Origin: Athripsodes cinereus
Taxonomy: Eukaryota; Arthropoda; Insecta; Trichoptera; Leptoceridae
Reading direction: 5' to 3'
Length of the DNA stretch: 64,000 bases
Assembly: GCA_947579605.1 (NCBI GenBank)
Contig: OX388312.1
Span: 7,812,001-7,876,000 of the forward strand
The notes under the pieces are model-generated. The model saw only the letters and a list, made by a program, of their open reading frames with translations. It made no database searches and had not been told where the DNA came from. Position 1 is the stretch's first letter; every line of letters starts with the position of its first letter. The position numbers and the translations under genes are program-made. Below are positions 23,736 through 34,348 of the stretch, piece by piece.

Positions 23736-24707
23736 TACATCATCATTATAACAGTGTTAATAAAACAATACAAAATTTAAAATACCAAATAAAACAATAC
23801 AAAATTTGAAATACCAAATATAATAATACAAAATAGAAATTAATACTAGGACGATATCCAGTGACAAGATTATTTTAGATTCACCACTTTATAAATTCTG
23901 CAAAATAAAATATAATAGTGTTATGTTTAATATAATGTTTATTGTTTATTTTTCATAATATAACCACATTCAAAGACTTTGCTTATGTTTTCGGCATTCA
24001 CAATATAACAATTTCTAGACATGATATGATTTTTTAGATTATTACGTACTATAACATTCAAAGACAACTAATCTTGAAGATGATCATAAAAAAATATATT
24101 ATATTGTACGATATGAATTCTTCCTGGCATAATGTCTCAAGATCCAATTCACAAAGTACGAAATACGAACTCACGAGGCTGTTTAGGATGGTTCACTTGT
24201 ATTATAGTTTTGTTGAGTTCATAATATACTTACCCACCTACACGCCACAAAAGTCGACATGTTAGAAACATTGAATTTGCACTTGATTTGGTTTTACCTG
24301 CATGCAAATAAGAAAATAAGAAACATCTCAGCTGTTCTTTCACCTGCTGCTACTGACGTGAAGCCTTGTGATTCAATTTAACATGCCCAGTACAACATAC
24401 GTATGAAGTGTAGATACTTACAGTGAAATGAAATTCGAGTACATACCTGTTCTACGTCATGAAAAGTTTTTTTAAACCAATCTGTAATTTTTTTATTTAC
24501 TCTATGTAATTTAACAGACTTTTAATTTTCTTTATAAATAGTAATATTGAAACCTACATTCCCCACATAGTTAAGAGATCAGAGTGAAAGAATATAAAAA
24601 AGTACATATTATAAATCTTTAAACTAAGACTTATATATTTTTTTCCAGAAGAACAATAATTTTTCGAATGTTTCGTGATTAACACTGTGGAATTCCATAT
24701 TCATTAT

Positions 24708-24787
24708 TAATTTAAAATAAAATAAACTTTGTATTTTCCACTAGAATATTCTAGTGTAAAATACAAAGTTTATTTTATTTTAAATTA
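24708..24787. repeat. 80-bp palindrome
   Basis: The arms are near perfect and centred on ACTAGAATATTCTAGT, with outer ends TAATTTAAAATAAAA and its inverse. The palindrome lies inside a 128-bp segment (24659-24786) flanked by the 12-bp direct repeat AGAAGAACAATA (24647-24658 and 24787-24798), as expected of a small inserted element. Confidence 0.85.
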
Positions 24788-25102
24788 GAAGAACAATATG
24801 CTGCCCTAAAAGAAGCTGTCGAGAGCAAGTATCAAACATTTGTAGTAAAATATCTTGATTAAAATGACTAGGGTTCTTGAAATAGAAGCGAACTGAGAAC
24901 TCAGGAAAGAACATTCGTATCAAAATAAAATAAATTGGAAGCTTTAAAATGTGTTGCTTATTTATTTATAGTTCAACTAGGATTAAAGGAAGATGATTTT
25001 GTGATGTTAATATCACACCGTATAAAAACATTTATACCTGAGAAAAGTGCGCCTATTGAACAAAACATTATTTTCAGTAGAGTGAAATTAACCAACTGCA
25101 AT

Positions 25103-25283
25103 TTTTTTTTTTTTTTTTAAAAGATATATCTGGGTTTTTTTACAAACCCAAATACAACCTTATACACCTTTCACAGTAAGCTAAAAGCTTGTGTCGTGAA
25201 AGGGGAGTTTGCCGGTACCTGGGATCGAACCGCAGACCCCCTGTTCACAAGGCCGAGACTCTACCTCCAGGCTACCGACGAAC
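25103..25283 (-). mobile_element. tRNA-like SINE, nearly full copy
   Basis: Reading minus, the head GTTCGTCGGTAGCCTGGAGG is followed by TAGAGTCTCGGCCTTG, a B box GGTTCGATCCC and the body CAAACTCCCCTTTCACGACA. The A-rich tail lies at 25102-25118. The A-box region is less canonical than the B box. It lies within the decayed gene, between blocks 2 and 3. The sister copy at 55226-55408 is very similar. Confidence 0.85.
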
Positions 25284-25815
25284 TCTATTATTTGAATAAT
25301 TTGTTTTACTTTAGTGCTATGACATGTTTTTAAATTCAAAAATATTTGAATTTGACTATATTTCTTGTATTTCGAAAGTATATATTTAGATACTTGAAAG
25401 TTCAATTTGATTTGATTTTCTTTTTTACCCGCAAGTCTCGTATTCACATTGTTTAACAAATCTACATGTCATGACATTGCTTTGCTGGAACAATTTCAAA
25501 TTGGATTTGAATTACATGTATTCCAGTCTCTTGGAAAAGATGCCCGAAAATTTGTCTGGAAAGATGTCACCCGTCACCAGAGTTACAGAAAATTATAAGA
25601 GATAGACAATATAGACATGTTCATTGTAAAGCAACATAATATTTACTTTTACATATATTCATAGATCAATGTAACAAATCTAAGTTTTATGGTTAGTAAA
25701 TTTCATGCAATACAACTTTTGATTCAAACATTGGTGAACACAGAAAAAAAGGTGATCGTTTAAGTACCTTTTTTTCTAAAAAATAATGAACTTTAATCAC
25801 TTCTGGAATTTTATT

Positions 25816-25850
25816 ATTTACACAAATAGCACTTGCTTATTTGTGTAAAT
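25816..25850. repeat. Small hairpin
   Basis: ATTTACACAAATA is followed by a short loop and then the inverse TATTTGTGTAAAT. Confidence 0.7.
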
Positions 25851-26523
25851 ATCTAGATATAATAACACATCATTTTGAATAAAATAATATTAAATAGTGA
25901 CACAATGTTGCACGCAAATACCAATGTGACAATATTACCCGGAGGTATAAAACCAGAACATTAAAACTGCATATAATAGCATTGACCTTGTCTGCAATTC
26001 ACATGTTTTGTGGTCAAATACAATACATCTATTGCTAGTAATAGGTATTTTATTGCATTATGATGTATTTATTTGCTCGCTACAACTAAATTTCCAAACT
26101 TTTCCCATATCAGATGAGAACAGTATACCTACAAAAGTTTCAGAATTCCCACTACTTGAATATATCAGTGCCGTTGAAATAAAAGGGGCAAATATAAATG
26201 AATAGAGCAATTTTTATGGAAATCTATTATCAATTTTTTGTCAAACACTCAGAAGCACAATAATAATGCATTGGAATGATCAAATCAAGCGGCTGTGACT
26301 CTTTCGATTAACGATACGGTGCACTTAGCTAAAAGCAGAAGAGGATGATACAGGGTTATCCATGAGAAGCTATCCATCGACTAGGACCCCTGAGTTGGGG
26401 AAGAGACTGATTAAAGCGAGATTATTACTAACAACATGTGACTGTCATGAATAGGCAACATCATCAATATACCTATACGGAATAAATATAAATTTATTGG
26501 TTTAATTTTCAATAAATCTACAG

Positions 26524-26638
26524 GACCAAAGTAAATTACGAGTTCCAAAAAGCTTGTGAAAATTTATTAGACAATAAGACGTGGATATCCGTCTCATTGG
26601 AGGATAAAGCTCGATTTGGTAAACTAAACTTAACTTAG
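26524..26638 (+). CDS. Candidate last coding exon (37 codons)
   Basis: The sequence after an acceptor (TTCAATAAATCTACAG, ending 26523) is open for 37 codons to TAG at 26636, beginning TKVNYEFQKACENLLDNKTW and ending EDKARFGKLNLT. The preceding in-frame TAA at 26513 excludes simple upstream extension. One base completes a split codon, so the upstream exon must end after two bases, as 19217-19273 does. About 300 bases downstream, AATAAA words at 26943-26952 precede an A-run. It could equally be the end of the decayed gene described for 24647-26638. Confidence 0.35.
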
Positions 26639-27340
26639 GATTTGCATTAGATTGTCAAATAATATTAATTATTATTTTGTGTGATAGCTGTAATCACTAA
26701 ATCTAAATTCTGTTTTCTCTTCTGTCTGTAATTATTGTTATTTTATTGAGTATATTTGTTTGAATTAGTATTTGCTATTTTTAGTAAAATTGTAACTAAA
26801 ACATTAGAGGCTGATGCCATTAATGTATAAATATAATAACTTAATTTGGTTTTATATTTATGCATACCTATTGTTTATTTTCCTAGTTGTAAGATTTATT
26901 TCTTTGTAATCTTATGAGCGAAACACTTGTTTCCTTAAGATAAATAAAATAAATTGAAAAAAAAAATCACATAAGTATTATAATTCTCAGTTTACATACA
27001 TATTTTTAAATACAAAAGAAGTTTTACTATTTTTTGATAATTCCTATTTTGTACAGAGAATATTTGGCGAAAACTATATTCCCCGTATTGCTACGAGTAT
27101 TACGAGTGTATCCGGTATAAAATTATCGACCGGAACAGTAGCAATACACTACACGTCATGTGTTAAAAACCATTGGTTCGATATGTAAATTTTTATTTCA
27201 TAGATGTGCGAAAAAAAACTGAAAAATTATGTGTTCTAGTGTTAGTTAGAAGCATGTATGATTATAGATAATATGATTACACTTTAGCGAGTTTGATTAT
27301 TTATGTTGACAAATTTTAACAATGTTGATGCAACTGTTCG
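26639..27340. other. Putative 3' untranslated stretch and spacer
   Basis: AATAAAATAAATTG at 26943-26956 is followed by an A10 run. This could be a poly(A) signal with a genomic A-tract, or the tail of a retroposed copy. Nothing else is recognised up to the LINE-3 target site. Confidence 0.4.
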
Positions 27341-27351
27341 TACTAATATAT

Positions 27352-27827
27352 ACTACTATACTAATACCCTCACGCCATGTCCCAGGAGGGGTAGGCAGAG
27401 AGAACGGAACGCCTTATAGATCTATCCTTACATACTTCTTTCGCTTCGTCTACATTCATCCAGTTTCTCATACATGCACGCCGATTTCTCTTACTCAGCA
27501 CGCGTCCGTCCTTAATAATTTGGTCCACGTGATCAAGCCACGTGGTTCTTGGATGTCCGCGCTTCCTCACACCCCTTCTTTCAGATAAATACATCCTCTT
27601 CGTCATCCTTTCATCTTCCATTCGCTCAACATGTCCAAACCATCTCAACTTGTTTACACGCATTCTGTCCACAACACTCCTCTCACATCCGCTCATTCTC
27701 CTGATATCCTCATTCTTCATTCTATCTCGCAACGTTTTACCAACCATTCTTCTCAGTGAACGCATCTCCACAGCATTTATTCCACTCTCATCCTTTTTCA
27801 ACCACGTCCAAGTTTCGCTTGCATGCA
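27352..27827 (-). mobile_element. LINE-3 copy a, 5'-truncated, (TAGTA)n tail
   Basis: It is flanked by the 11-bp direct repeat TACTAATATAT at 27341-27351 and 27828-27838. The tail in the minus direction is a TAGTA-type run. It shares its 3' end with 63425-63555 and 46055-46292. Confidence 0.9.
27370..27827 (-). pseudogene. LINE-3 polymerase C-terminal part (about 152 residues)
   Basis: The open frame carries ETWTWLKKDE, LRRMVGKTLRDRMKNEDIRR, VNKLRWFGHVERMEDERM, RGHPRTTWLDHVDQII, RACMRNWMNVDEAKEVCKDR and SVLSAYPSWDMA. LRWFGHVERM and RGRPR-type motifs mark the C-terminal end of non-LTR polymerases. The catalytic region is absent. The forward-strand open frames here are shadows. Confidence 0.85.
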
Positions 27828-27838
27828 TACTAATATAT

Positions 27839-28406
27839 GACTAAATAAAAATGAATAACTTATCTTAGCGTTCTTTTACGGTAACTTTATAACGCCGTTA
27901 GTTAAAGCGAATTTAGTTCCGTTTTGCATAGGTGGGGCAATATACAGAATTGTTAAACGAAGATTAAACTGGATTTTCACACATGCGTGAGTGAAGATAT
28001 TAAGAATATTACTCAACAGACACCTCATCCATACAACCATCAGACTGTAAAAACTACTTTTAGAAAACAGGAAAGGTGTTCCGATGCTTACGAATCGGCT
28101 TAGGCTGGTTTAAGTGCACTATACCCATGGTACATTCACCAAACTCACCAATTCCCTTTTCAAACTACTATGTTCGAAATCTTTTGAGCATACATGTTAA
28201 CTAACAGCAACCATCTTTATGTTTATGTTCGAAGTTGTTGACAATCTATCGTTGATTGCCAACTTTAAACACTTGATGACGCCAGAGAATGATTTTGTTC
28301 TCCTATTTACAGCGTTGCTTTGAATATAGAGAATTTGTTCTTAGTCATATAATCTAGTAAGTATATAAAAATAAAGGCAGCAGAGAATATAATTTGATAA
28401 TGGTCA
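27839..28406. other. Spacer without recognised gene
   Basis: No element ends or coding-like frame were recognised between the LINE-3 copy and the LINE-2 target site. Confidence 0.45.
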
Positions 28407-28427
28407 TATTTCAAATATACTTATATT

Positions 28428-28660
28428 CTTCTTCTTCTTCGCCCTCGCCTCTCCTAGTCCTCATCTTCCAAGTTTTCCGGTCCCTTGCATCCTCCGAGCG
28501 CAACTTTGCCTCCTTTATGTCCCTGGCAATTGTGGACATCCAGGTGATCACTGGTCTGCCTGGTCTTCTGGGTCCTTCTTCTACGTCCATTGTCTTTTTG
28601 ATCATGTTATCCTGTGGTAGTCTCAAGATGTGCCCGTACCATTTTAATCGGTTTTCGGTT
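28428..28660 (-). mobile_element. LINE-2 copy b with perfect 20-bp target duplication
   Basis: ATTTCAAATATACTTATATT occurs at 28408-28427 and 28661-28680 directly against the two ends. The tail side reads (CTT)n on the plus strand, that is (GAA)n in the element sense. The coding remnant reads ITENRLKWYGHILRLPQDNM, then GPRRPGRPVITWMSTIARDI and RKTWKMRTRRGEG, close to LINE-2 copy a. Confidence 0.95.
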
Positions 28661-29004
28661 ATTTCAAATATACTTATATTATTATAAACTAATTCAGTTA
28701 CTAGAAAAGGTTGGTAATTACTGGTGTGCACGTAAGGCTGATAGCAAATACTACGCCAAGCCAGACGCTACAGTAAACTACGAGTAGATATTACGATCCT
28801 TGCACATAGACTATACGATAACATGTTTGATACACAATCGTAGTGCATACCAATATTAAATTCAGATAGGTACCTACTGTGCACTTATAACTTTGTTGTA
28901 TCATACATTGTACATTTTTATTAGATGTATTTGAAGAATATTCCAGTAAATTTTATGCTTTTATCGTTTCATAGTTGTCAACTTTTTTTTTGTTTTTTTA
29001 CTAC

Positions 29005-29160
29005 TGCTACTACAACACCATAACGGCATATCCTTCAAGTGGGGTAGTCAACAGAACAGCTGCACGGAATAAACATGCAGGCTTTCTTCTCTGTGCCAAT
29101 AAAAAAATTAAGACATTCAAGACGGGTGGCAAACCTCATGAAATATTAAATATGAGTATG
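29005..29160 (-). repeat. Family A copy with (TAG)n tail
   Basis: TACTACTGCTACTACAACACCATAACGG is the tail side. AAGTGGGGTAGTCAACAG, CAGCTGCACGGAATAAACATG, GGTGGCAAACCTCATG and TTAAATATG follow. In the element sense it ends with (TAG)n like 34965-35070. Confidence 0.75.
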
Positions 29161-29350
29161 TATGTATAATGATTTTATGAATGTCACTAAAGCAAAAGAA
29201 ATATGATTTTTAAATCTTATTTATATATACTTGACTGCTGTTCGTTTATTGCTTATCTACCTATCCCACAAGTGACTAGAAATTATGTTAATACATTATA
29301 ATACGACTTTTATTACATAATATTTCATTAAACTATGGTGCTTACGCATC

Positions 29351-29836
29351 ATAGTTTTTCGACCACCTTCGTCAATAGGATAATCGAAAACTTTTATTTA
29401 AAAAGCAGGGAGTCCTATTTTCATTTAGTAATTCATGAATACAGTGTTCCAGACTGAATTTAGTCTAAACTCTAAATAATCATAGAATATTGGTAACAAA
29501 ATTCGATTTTGTGAACAATAGCAAATGAAATTTTTAGATTCCACCTAACCTAACCAACCACAACCACCTATCGTCAATAGGATAATCGAAAACTTTTATT
29601 TAAAAAGCAGGAAGTCCTATTTTCATCTAATAATCCATGAATACAGTGTTCTAGATTGAATTTAGTCTAAATAATCATAGAATATCGGTTACAGAATTCG
29701 AGTTTATGAACACTGGCAATGAATTTTAAGATACCAACAACAACCTAGCAACCTAAATAGTAAAGTAATAAAACTAAAAATAATTATGGATGAACCAATC
29801 TAACGTGAATTTCCACCAAATACCGTTGGTCGAAAA
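29351..29836. repeat. Family C element with a 202-bp tandem duplication
   Basis: Two direct copies, roughly 29361-29562 and 29563-29760, share TCGTCAATAGGATAATCGAA, ACTTTTATTTAAAAAGCAGG and GAATACAGTGTTC at a 202-base period with about 10 percent divergence. The region is bounded by AGTTTTTCGACCA on the left and an inverted TGGTCGAAAATACT on the right. The right end carries the family C motif GAATTTCCACCAAATACCGT. Confidence 0.7.
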
Positions 29837-29839
29837 TAC

Positions 29840-31135
29840 TAATGATGATGATGATGGTCATGTAAGAATTTATTTTACCGTATGTAAAATAATTAAATGG
29901 ATAGATAACATTTTGTCATTTAACAAAAGCAAACAAAAAAAATCGTAAAAGAACTAATAGGAGAACATAAGTTCAGACGGTAATATGAGTATTATTATAG
30001 AGAGATTTAGTACGGTGAGGTTGGGTAAAGGTAAAATTGACAATGGACGCTGTTACCTATTACTATTATGAGTACGACTATTGTAAATCCCTAAATCCCT
30101 TCTGCGCTCCTGATCCGAACTAATAAATTCACTATAGAATCTGCATGCTTCATTGGGCACGAGAGCTTATCATACTGAGATAGTTAGAGCTATGTTAGAA
30201 CTACAAACCTACACCGATTAAATTCACTTACAATATTATTTTATTGCGGTGAATTAGCGTAAAGTGAATCACGAGTATAAAGGAATTTATCAAAAGACTT
30301 GAATCCGCAAGATTATATAATATTCCTACTTTGAAGTATGGTAAAATGGTTCCATGAATAACTAAACCTGAATTACAAAATGTCAGTGTTTTTTTAATTT
30401 TACTTCAAAATTTGTTATCTCAATTAATTATTCTAGAATGAAAATAAAGTGCTATTAAATTTAATAATTTATACTTTTTTTTTATTAACTATAGGTTCTG
30501 AATTTGTCCTATGATATTAATTTTAACATTCAGTGGAATTTGAAGAACGTAACAAGTTTCAAATTAAAAACAAATATTCAGAGAACACATCTGAAAATTT
30601 AAATACGATAATCAAAGTGACAACGGAGAGATAATTATTAGTACTACTAAAAATAAATTTGAAAAAGCAAGATTTTGTAAATTAAATAATCGATAGGTTA
30701 CGTTGGTTTGTATTTGAACGTTTTGCTAACTAGGTAGCTACATTGAACAATTTATAATAAAGGTAGATCGGTGCTCAATAAATTTCATCCATAATGGCTA
30801 TTTTTGCATTTCTATTGACCTCATGTAAAACCTTGAAAACGGTTCACATCCAAGGTGCAATGACTAAGAGATAAATGGGATGAGTTAGTTATCCACTGCG
30901 ATAAAAATAATATACCTAATGCTACATAACCTATCATATTAGAATTTTTAATAAATCAGTTTATTCAAGTATGAAATTTTAATGATGTGCCTTTTTTCTT
31001 TCTTTCTAAACGTTGAAACATTTTAAAAGTGGACATTTAAATGACATTTTTTGACTCTGCATGTTTCACTGAAATAACACAAAAACCCAAAACTGGATTC
31101 ACTGTATTTTTTATTCAATTTATTTTTTTCCCTAA
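29840..31135. other. AT-rich stretch, nothing supported
   Basis: It begins with a (GAT)n run at 29841-29855. A short open reading frame at 30794-30871 (MAIFAFLLTSCKTLKTVHIQ) has no support beyond an ATG. No other signal was found. Confidence 0.4.
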
Positions 31136-31140
31136 AAATA

Positions 31141-31460
31141 CATAGATACATACCATCTCGCCGCTTCCCTCGCGGGGTAGGCAGAAAGGATCGAGCGCCA
31201 CTTCCTTCTATCCTTGCATACATCTTTCGCTTCCGTCACTGCCATACAATTCCTCATGCATGCTCTCCTGTTCAATGTGCTCAACACGTGACCGTCCTGT
31301 AGGATTTGATTTAAATGATCTTGCCATTTGATTCTCGGACGTCCACGTCTTCGAGCACCATTCCTCTCAGCCAAATATATCTTCTTGGTCATTCTGTCCT
31401 CATTCATTCTTTCCACGTGCCCAAACCATCGTAACTTATTTACATTCATCCTTGTAACCA
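31141..31460 (-). pseudogene. LINE-3-related polymerase C-terminal fragment
   Basis: The frame reads MNVNKLRWFGHVERMNEDRM, KIYLAERNGARRRGRPRIKW, QDHLNQILQDGHVLSTLNRR and ACMRNCMAVTEAKDVCKDRR, then WRSILSAYPAREAARW. It is a diverged relative of LINE-3, with the same final SAYP motif but a different tail. Upstream coding is absent. Confidence 0.85.
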
Positions 31461-31689
31461 CAATTCACTTTCATTCCACATTCCTTTCGTATAAATAAAT
31501 GATTAAAATTTCTGTTCTCTACTTCAAACCTTCTGTCCAAGGAATTTCCGGGGGAAAAGAGGATCTATTTTTTCTGGACTTTTTTCATCTTCAATACAGC
31601 TAAGAGGTTTGTAACCCAACTTGAATGTTTTTTTTAATAGAACAGAAAGTCGGGCATGTATTTTTTTAAACAGTTTGTTCACTTATTAC

Positions 31690-31850
31690 CTTAATTTTGG
31701 TTTGAATGCGCGGATAAATAAAAGTATAAATGACTCCTGTAATATCTGGGTGTGATTTCCTCACTGTTGGATAAATAGGGGTCTACTGTTCCTGATATAT
31801 TCGGGTGTGAGGTGGTTTTTTCTTTAATTATTATCTCACTTGTAGGATAT
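31690..31850. repeat. Family D repeat
   Basis: TGACTCCTGTAATATCTGGG and GTTCCTGATATATTCGGG are two internal copies of a word also found at 61990-62060. Each unit is about 60 bases with GATAAAT between. Confidence 0.55.
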
Positions 31851-32040
31851 ACTGTTATGGTGAAGATTAATTCAGATATATAAATAAGATTTTATTGTTA
31901 ACATGTATGATAAAAAATATTAAGGTAAAATTTTAATACAATTAATATGTCTCCCATAAAAAAATCTCATAAATGATTCAACTTATATTACATTAAAAAC
32001 GAACATTGTCTGATAAATAATTTCTTTTTTTGAAACATAG

Positions 32041-32212
32041 AGAATTATTGATAAAGTACCTAAAATTAAAATTTAAACCTAAAAGAAGCAGAAATAGAAG
32101 AATAGAAGAACAAGAGTTGTCAGTAGTTGAAACATTCGATAGTTGGAAAACTTTCTTAGAAAAGTTTTTGAAACAAACGAGAAAAGTAAATAAAATCCAG
32201 TTATCCAGTTAG
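32041..32212 (+). CDS. Candidate last coding exon (about 56 codons)
   Basis: A T-rich tract and acceptor (TTTCTTTTTTTGAAACATAG, ending 32040) precede a frame open to TAG at 32210. The frame encodes ELLIKYLKLKFKPKRSRNRR, IEEQELSVVETFDSWKTFLE and KFLKQTRKVNKIQLSS. It is rich in K/R and then amphipathic, unlike the hydrophobic F/Y/I-rich chance frames nearby. One base completes a split codon, so the upstream exon must end after two bases, compatible with 19217-19273. No family is recognised. Confidence 0.35.
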
Positions 32213-32538
32213 TTTGTCTGCAGTAGAACTGTTGAAGATTTTATCTAGATTCATTTCTGATTTTTAATTCAATTTAAGTTTCATTGTTAATTCGATTTTA
32301 AAAGTGACGTAGTCTGTGTTAATTCTAAGAATTGAAATATACTGAACTAGCTGTTTTACTTTATCTTTGCTAAGTTTAAAGAAATAATAAAAAATAATTT
32401 ACATTGTCACATGCTCGGACTACTTCTTATAAAATTCAGCAAATTTAAAACATTGATTTTTTTAACTTAATGTAGGTATTTTTTGTTCAAAAAACAAATA
32501 GTTCTATTTTTACTACTTTCTAAAATCATTAAGTGACC
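32213..32538. other. AT-rich stretch after candidate exon
   Basis: No clear canonical poly(A) signal closely follows the candidate stop. GAAATAATAAAAAATAA near 32381 is the nearest A-rich word. Confidence 0.35.
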
Positions 32539-32732
32539 AGTGGGCCTTGTCAAAACACATTTTAGCGTTACGTTTTCGTTTCGTTTTCGTTCAAACGTGG
32601 ACGACGTTGCGAGAACGCGTCAATTTCCGTAGCTAAAATACACAAGTAGCTACGAAAATTGTCGCGTTCTCGCAACGTCGTCCACGTTTGAACGAAAACG
32701 TAACGCTAAAATGTGTTTTGACTAGGCCCACT
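32539..32732. mobile_element. Foldback MITE, 194 bp (family F copy 1)
   Basis: AGTGGGCCTTGTCAAAACAC at the left is the near inverse of the right end, and the arms extend through ACGACGTTGCGAGAACGCG toward the centre. The centre, AGCTAAAATACACAAGTAGCT, is shared with 63669-63875, which also shares GACGACGTTGC. It is markedly GC-richer than the surroundings. No transposase is present. Confidence 0.85.
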
Positions 32733-33982
32733 GACTTTGACTTAAATCATTGCCAATTTAAATAAAAATAGTTAAATTAAATTAATTTACATTTTTTCAC
32801 ATAAATTAAATGGAGTTTTAGAAATTGAGCATAAATGGAGTTATAGAAAATCAGCTAAATCAATAAATACCTACAGATAGACATCTTAATGTTGGATATG
32901 TCATCTGCACTCAAATCCGGTTAAAAAAAATAAATGAAAATACTCTAAACAAAAATATAGATAGTTTTAAGTGCATACTAAATTGAGCCTAAACTAAGAA
33001 AAGTAACCGGAATTAAACAGGAGTAGTTTTTGTGCATTATATACTAAATTTATACTAAATATAAGTAATTTCCGGTGAATAATAAACTGTTTTTCATAAC
33101 AATCAGTGTTTTCTATTAATCAAACATAAGTGAATCGAAATTATTCACTTTCATACACATACACATACATTTAAGAGCGAAAATATTTTTTTTATATATT
33201 TAAATAGTATTATTACGGAGTTCTATTCTGTTCTATGTAATTAGATATTTCTCATAAATCTTCAACCAAAATACAAATTATGATACCTTGTGTTTTTAAT
33301 TAGAATTAGTAAAGTTTAAATCCGAACATTTCAGGGTCGTTGGTCGATTGTTAAATTAAGCAAGGTTGCATATAGAAATAATGATATTAATGGCGACAGA
33401 ATTTCATGCTTTTAAAAAACTAATTTTTGCCGCACTTTACAAATTTGACTAAAAAGGCTCTCAGATGATAAAAAAGAGTGATAAAAAAATAAAAATCATG
33501 AAAGGAAAGAGAGAGTCAGCTTGAAAGTTTATCCTAACTATAAAATAATACGCACATTTTTCTCCAATACACCTCAAAGTAAAAAAATCAAAGCCTTCAA
33601 AATGTGTAACAATGTTCATTTCTGAATTTAAATTGTAATATATTTAAATAGGTATTAAATTATTAATGGACATCTTATAATTATACAGGTAAAATAAAAA
33701 ATAAATAGTTATTCTAATTTAACAATATTTTTTGTAGGAGATGTTTATATTTTTTCACGACACGGCGCTTTACAAAGTCTAAGATTTTCATTATTCTTCT
33801 GTCAGAATTTCATTGAATTGAAAAAATTTGTACCGACAAATCAGCAAACAGAAACAAAAAAAATAATAATAATCCATTGAAATCGTATTGTAACAATAAT
33901 TGCTTTTTCATGTCGTCTCGTCTTTCGGGAAATGTCCCGCGGCATAGATTAGATATAAGACGAACTTAAATAAGTACTTAAA
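32733..33982. other. AT-rich stretch, nothing supported
   Basis: No recognised element. A short CGGGAAATGTCCCG hairpin at about 33927-33940 is the only structured item. Confidence 0.4.
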
Positions 33983-34246
33983 ATGTTGAAGATGATTTAT
34001 TTTCAATATTACTTATTGTATATTTCTTATGCAGCGGTGATAGATATTGTATTGACGATGAAAATGTTTACAATACGTTGTAAATACAGCGGGGGTACAC
34101 GACGAGATGCTCACGGCGTATTTACAGTGTCAACATTATTGAGTGTACGACTTAGTATGATAACGCTTTTTTACATTAAACGACTTGAAGATACTGTATT
34201 TGTTACAACGGTGAATATGAGAATTGTTTTTAGGATGTGCTACTAA
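33983..34246 (+). CDS. Hypothetical open reading frame, 87 codons
   Basis: It is a true ATG start with open frame to TAA. The product has hydrophobic patches near residues 5-25 and 50-65 and a more polar KYSGGTRRDAHGVF stretch. A splice-acceptor-like TATATTTCTTATGCAG ends at about 34035. The family is not recognised, and a chance frame is at least as likely as a gene. Confidence 0.2.
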   Translation: MLKMIYFQYYLLYISYAAVIDIVLTMKMFTIRCKYSGGTRRDAHGVFTVSTLLSVRLSMITLFYIKRLEDTVFVTTVNMRIVFRMCY

Positions 34247-34348
34247 TATTCTAAGCTTACTCATCAATCTTTATTGTATAAACTGGAAATGCAGAGGAAA
34301 ACTTGGTAATGTTAACAATTAATATTTTGCAACCAATTAAGTATATTG

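Larger units (their letters stand above)
24647..26638 (+). pseudogene. Decayed protein-coding gene of unknown identity
   Basis: Several plus-strand blocks have coding-like composition but sit in changing frames. Block 1 (24785-24859) reads LEEQYAALKEAVESKYQTFV and is preceded, before the palindromic insertion, by a good acceptor (TTTTTTTCCAG). After a frame change comes KMTRVLEIEAN. Block 2 (about 24936-25101) reads EALKCVAYLFIVQLGLKEDD through ISHRIKTFIPEKSAPIE. Block 3 (about 25450-25597) reads DIALLEQFQIGFELHVFQSL then GKDARKFVWKDVTRHQSY, with RDRQYRHVHCKAT after an A-run frameshift. Block 4 (25689-25763) reads MVSKFHAIQLLIQTLVNTEK. Block 5 (25951-26205) is 85 codons with no ATG. Block 6 is 26524-26638. 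A SINE and a palindromic element interrupt it. I do not recognise the family. Some blocks could instead be separate exons. Confidence 0.35.

Noticed and set aside
24233..24262. Minus-strand ATG frame MSTFVACRW ending at GTAAGT
   Set aside because: Only nine codons and no partner exon.
25951..25997. Resemblance of ILPGGIKPE-like sequence to CutC-type copper proteins
   Set aside because: The match is a few residues only, and the rest of the decayed series does not follow that family.
25946..26205. TATA-like GGTATAAAACC followed by a 65-codon frame with a signal-peptide-like start
   Set aside because: The frame at 26008 begins with TTG and has no ATG, and the same frame is open upstream to 25951. 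It is better explained as part of the decayed coding series.
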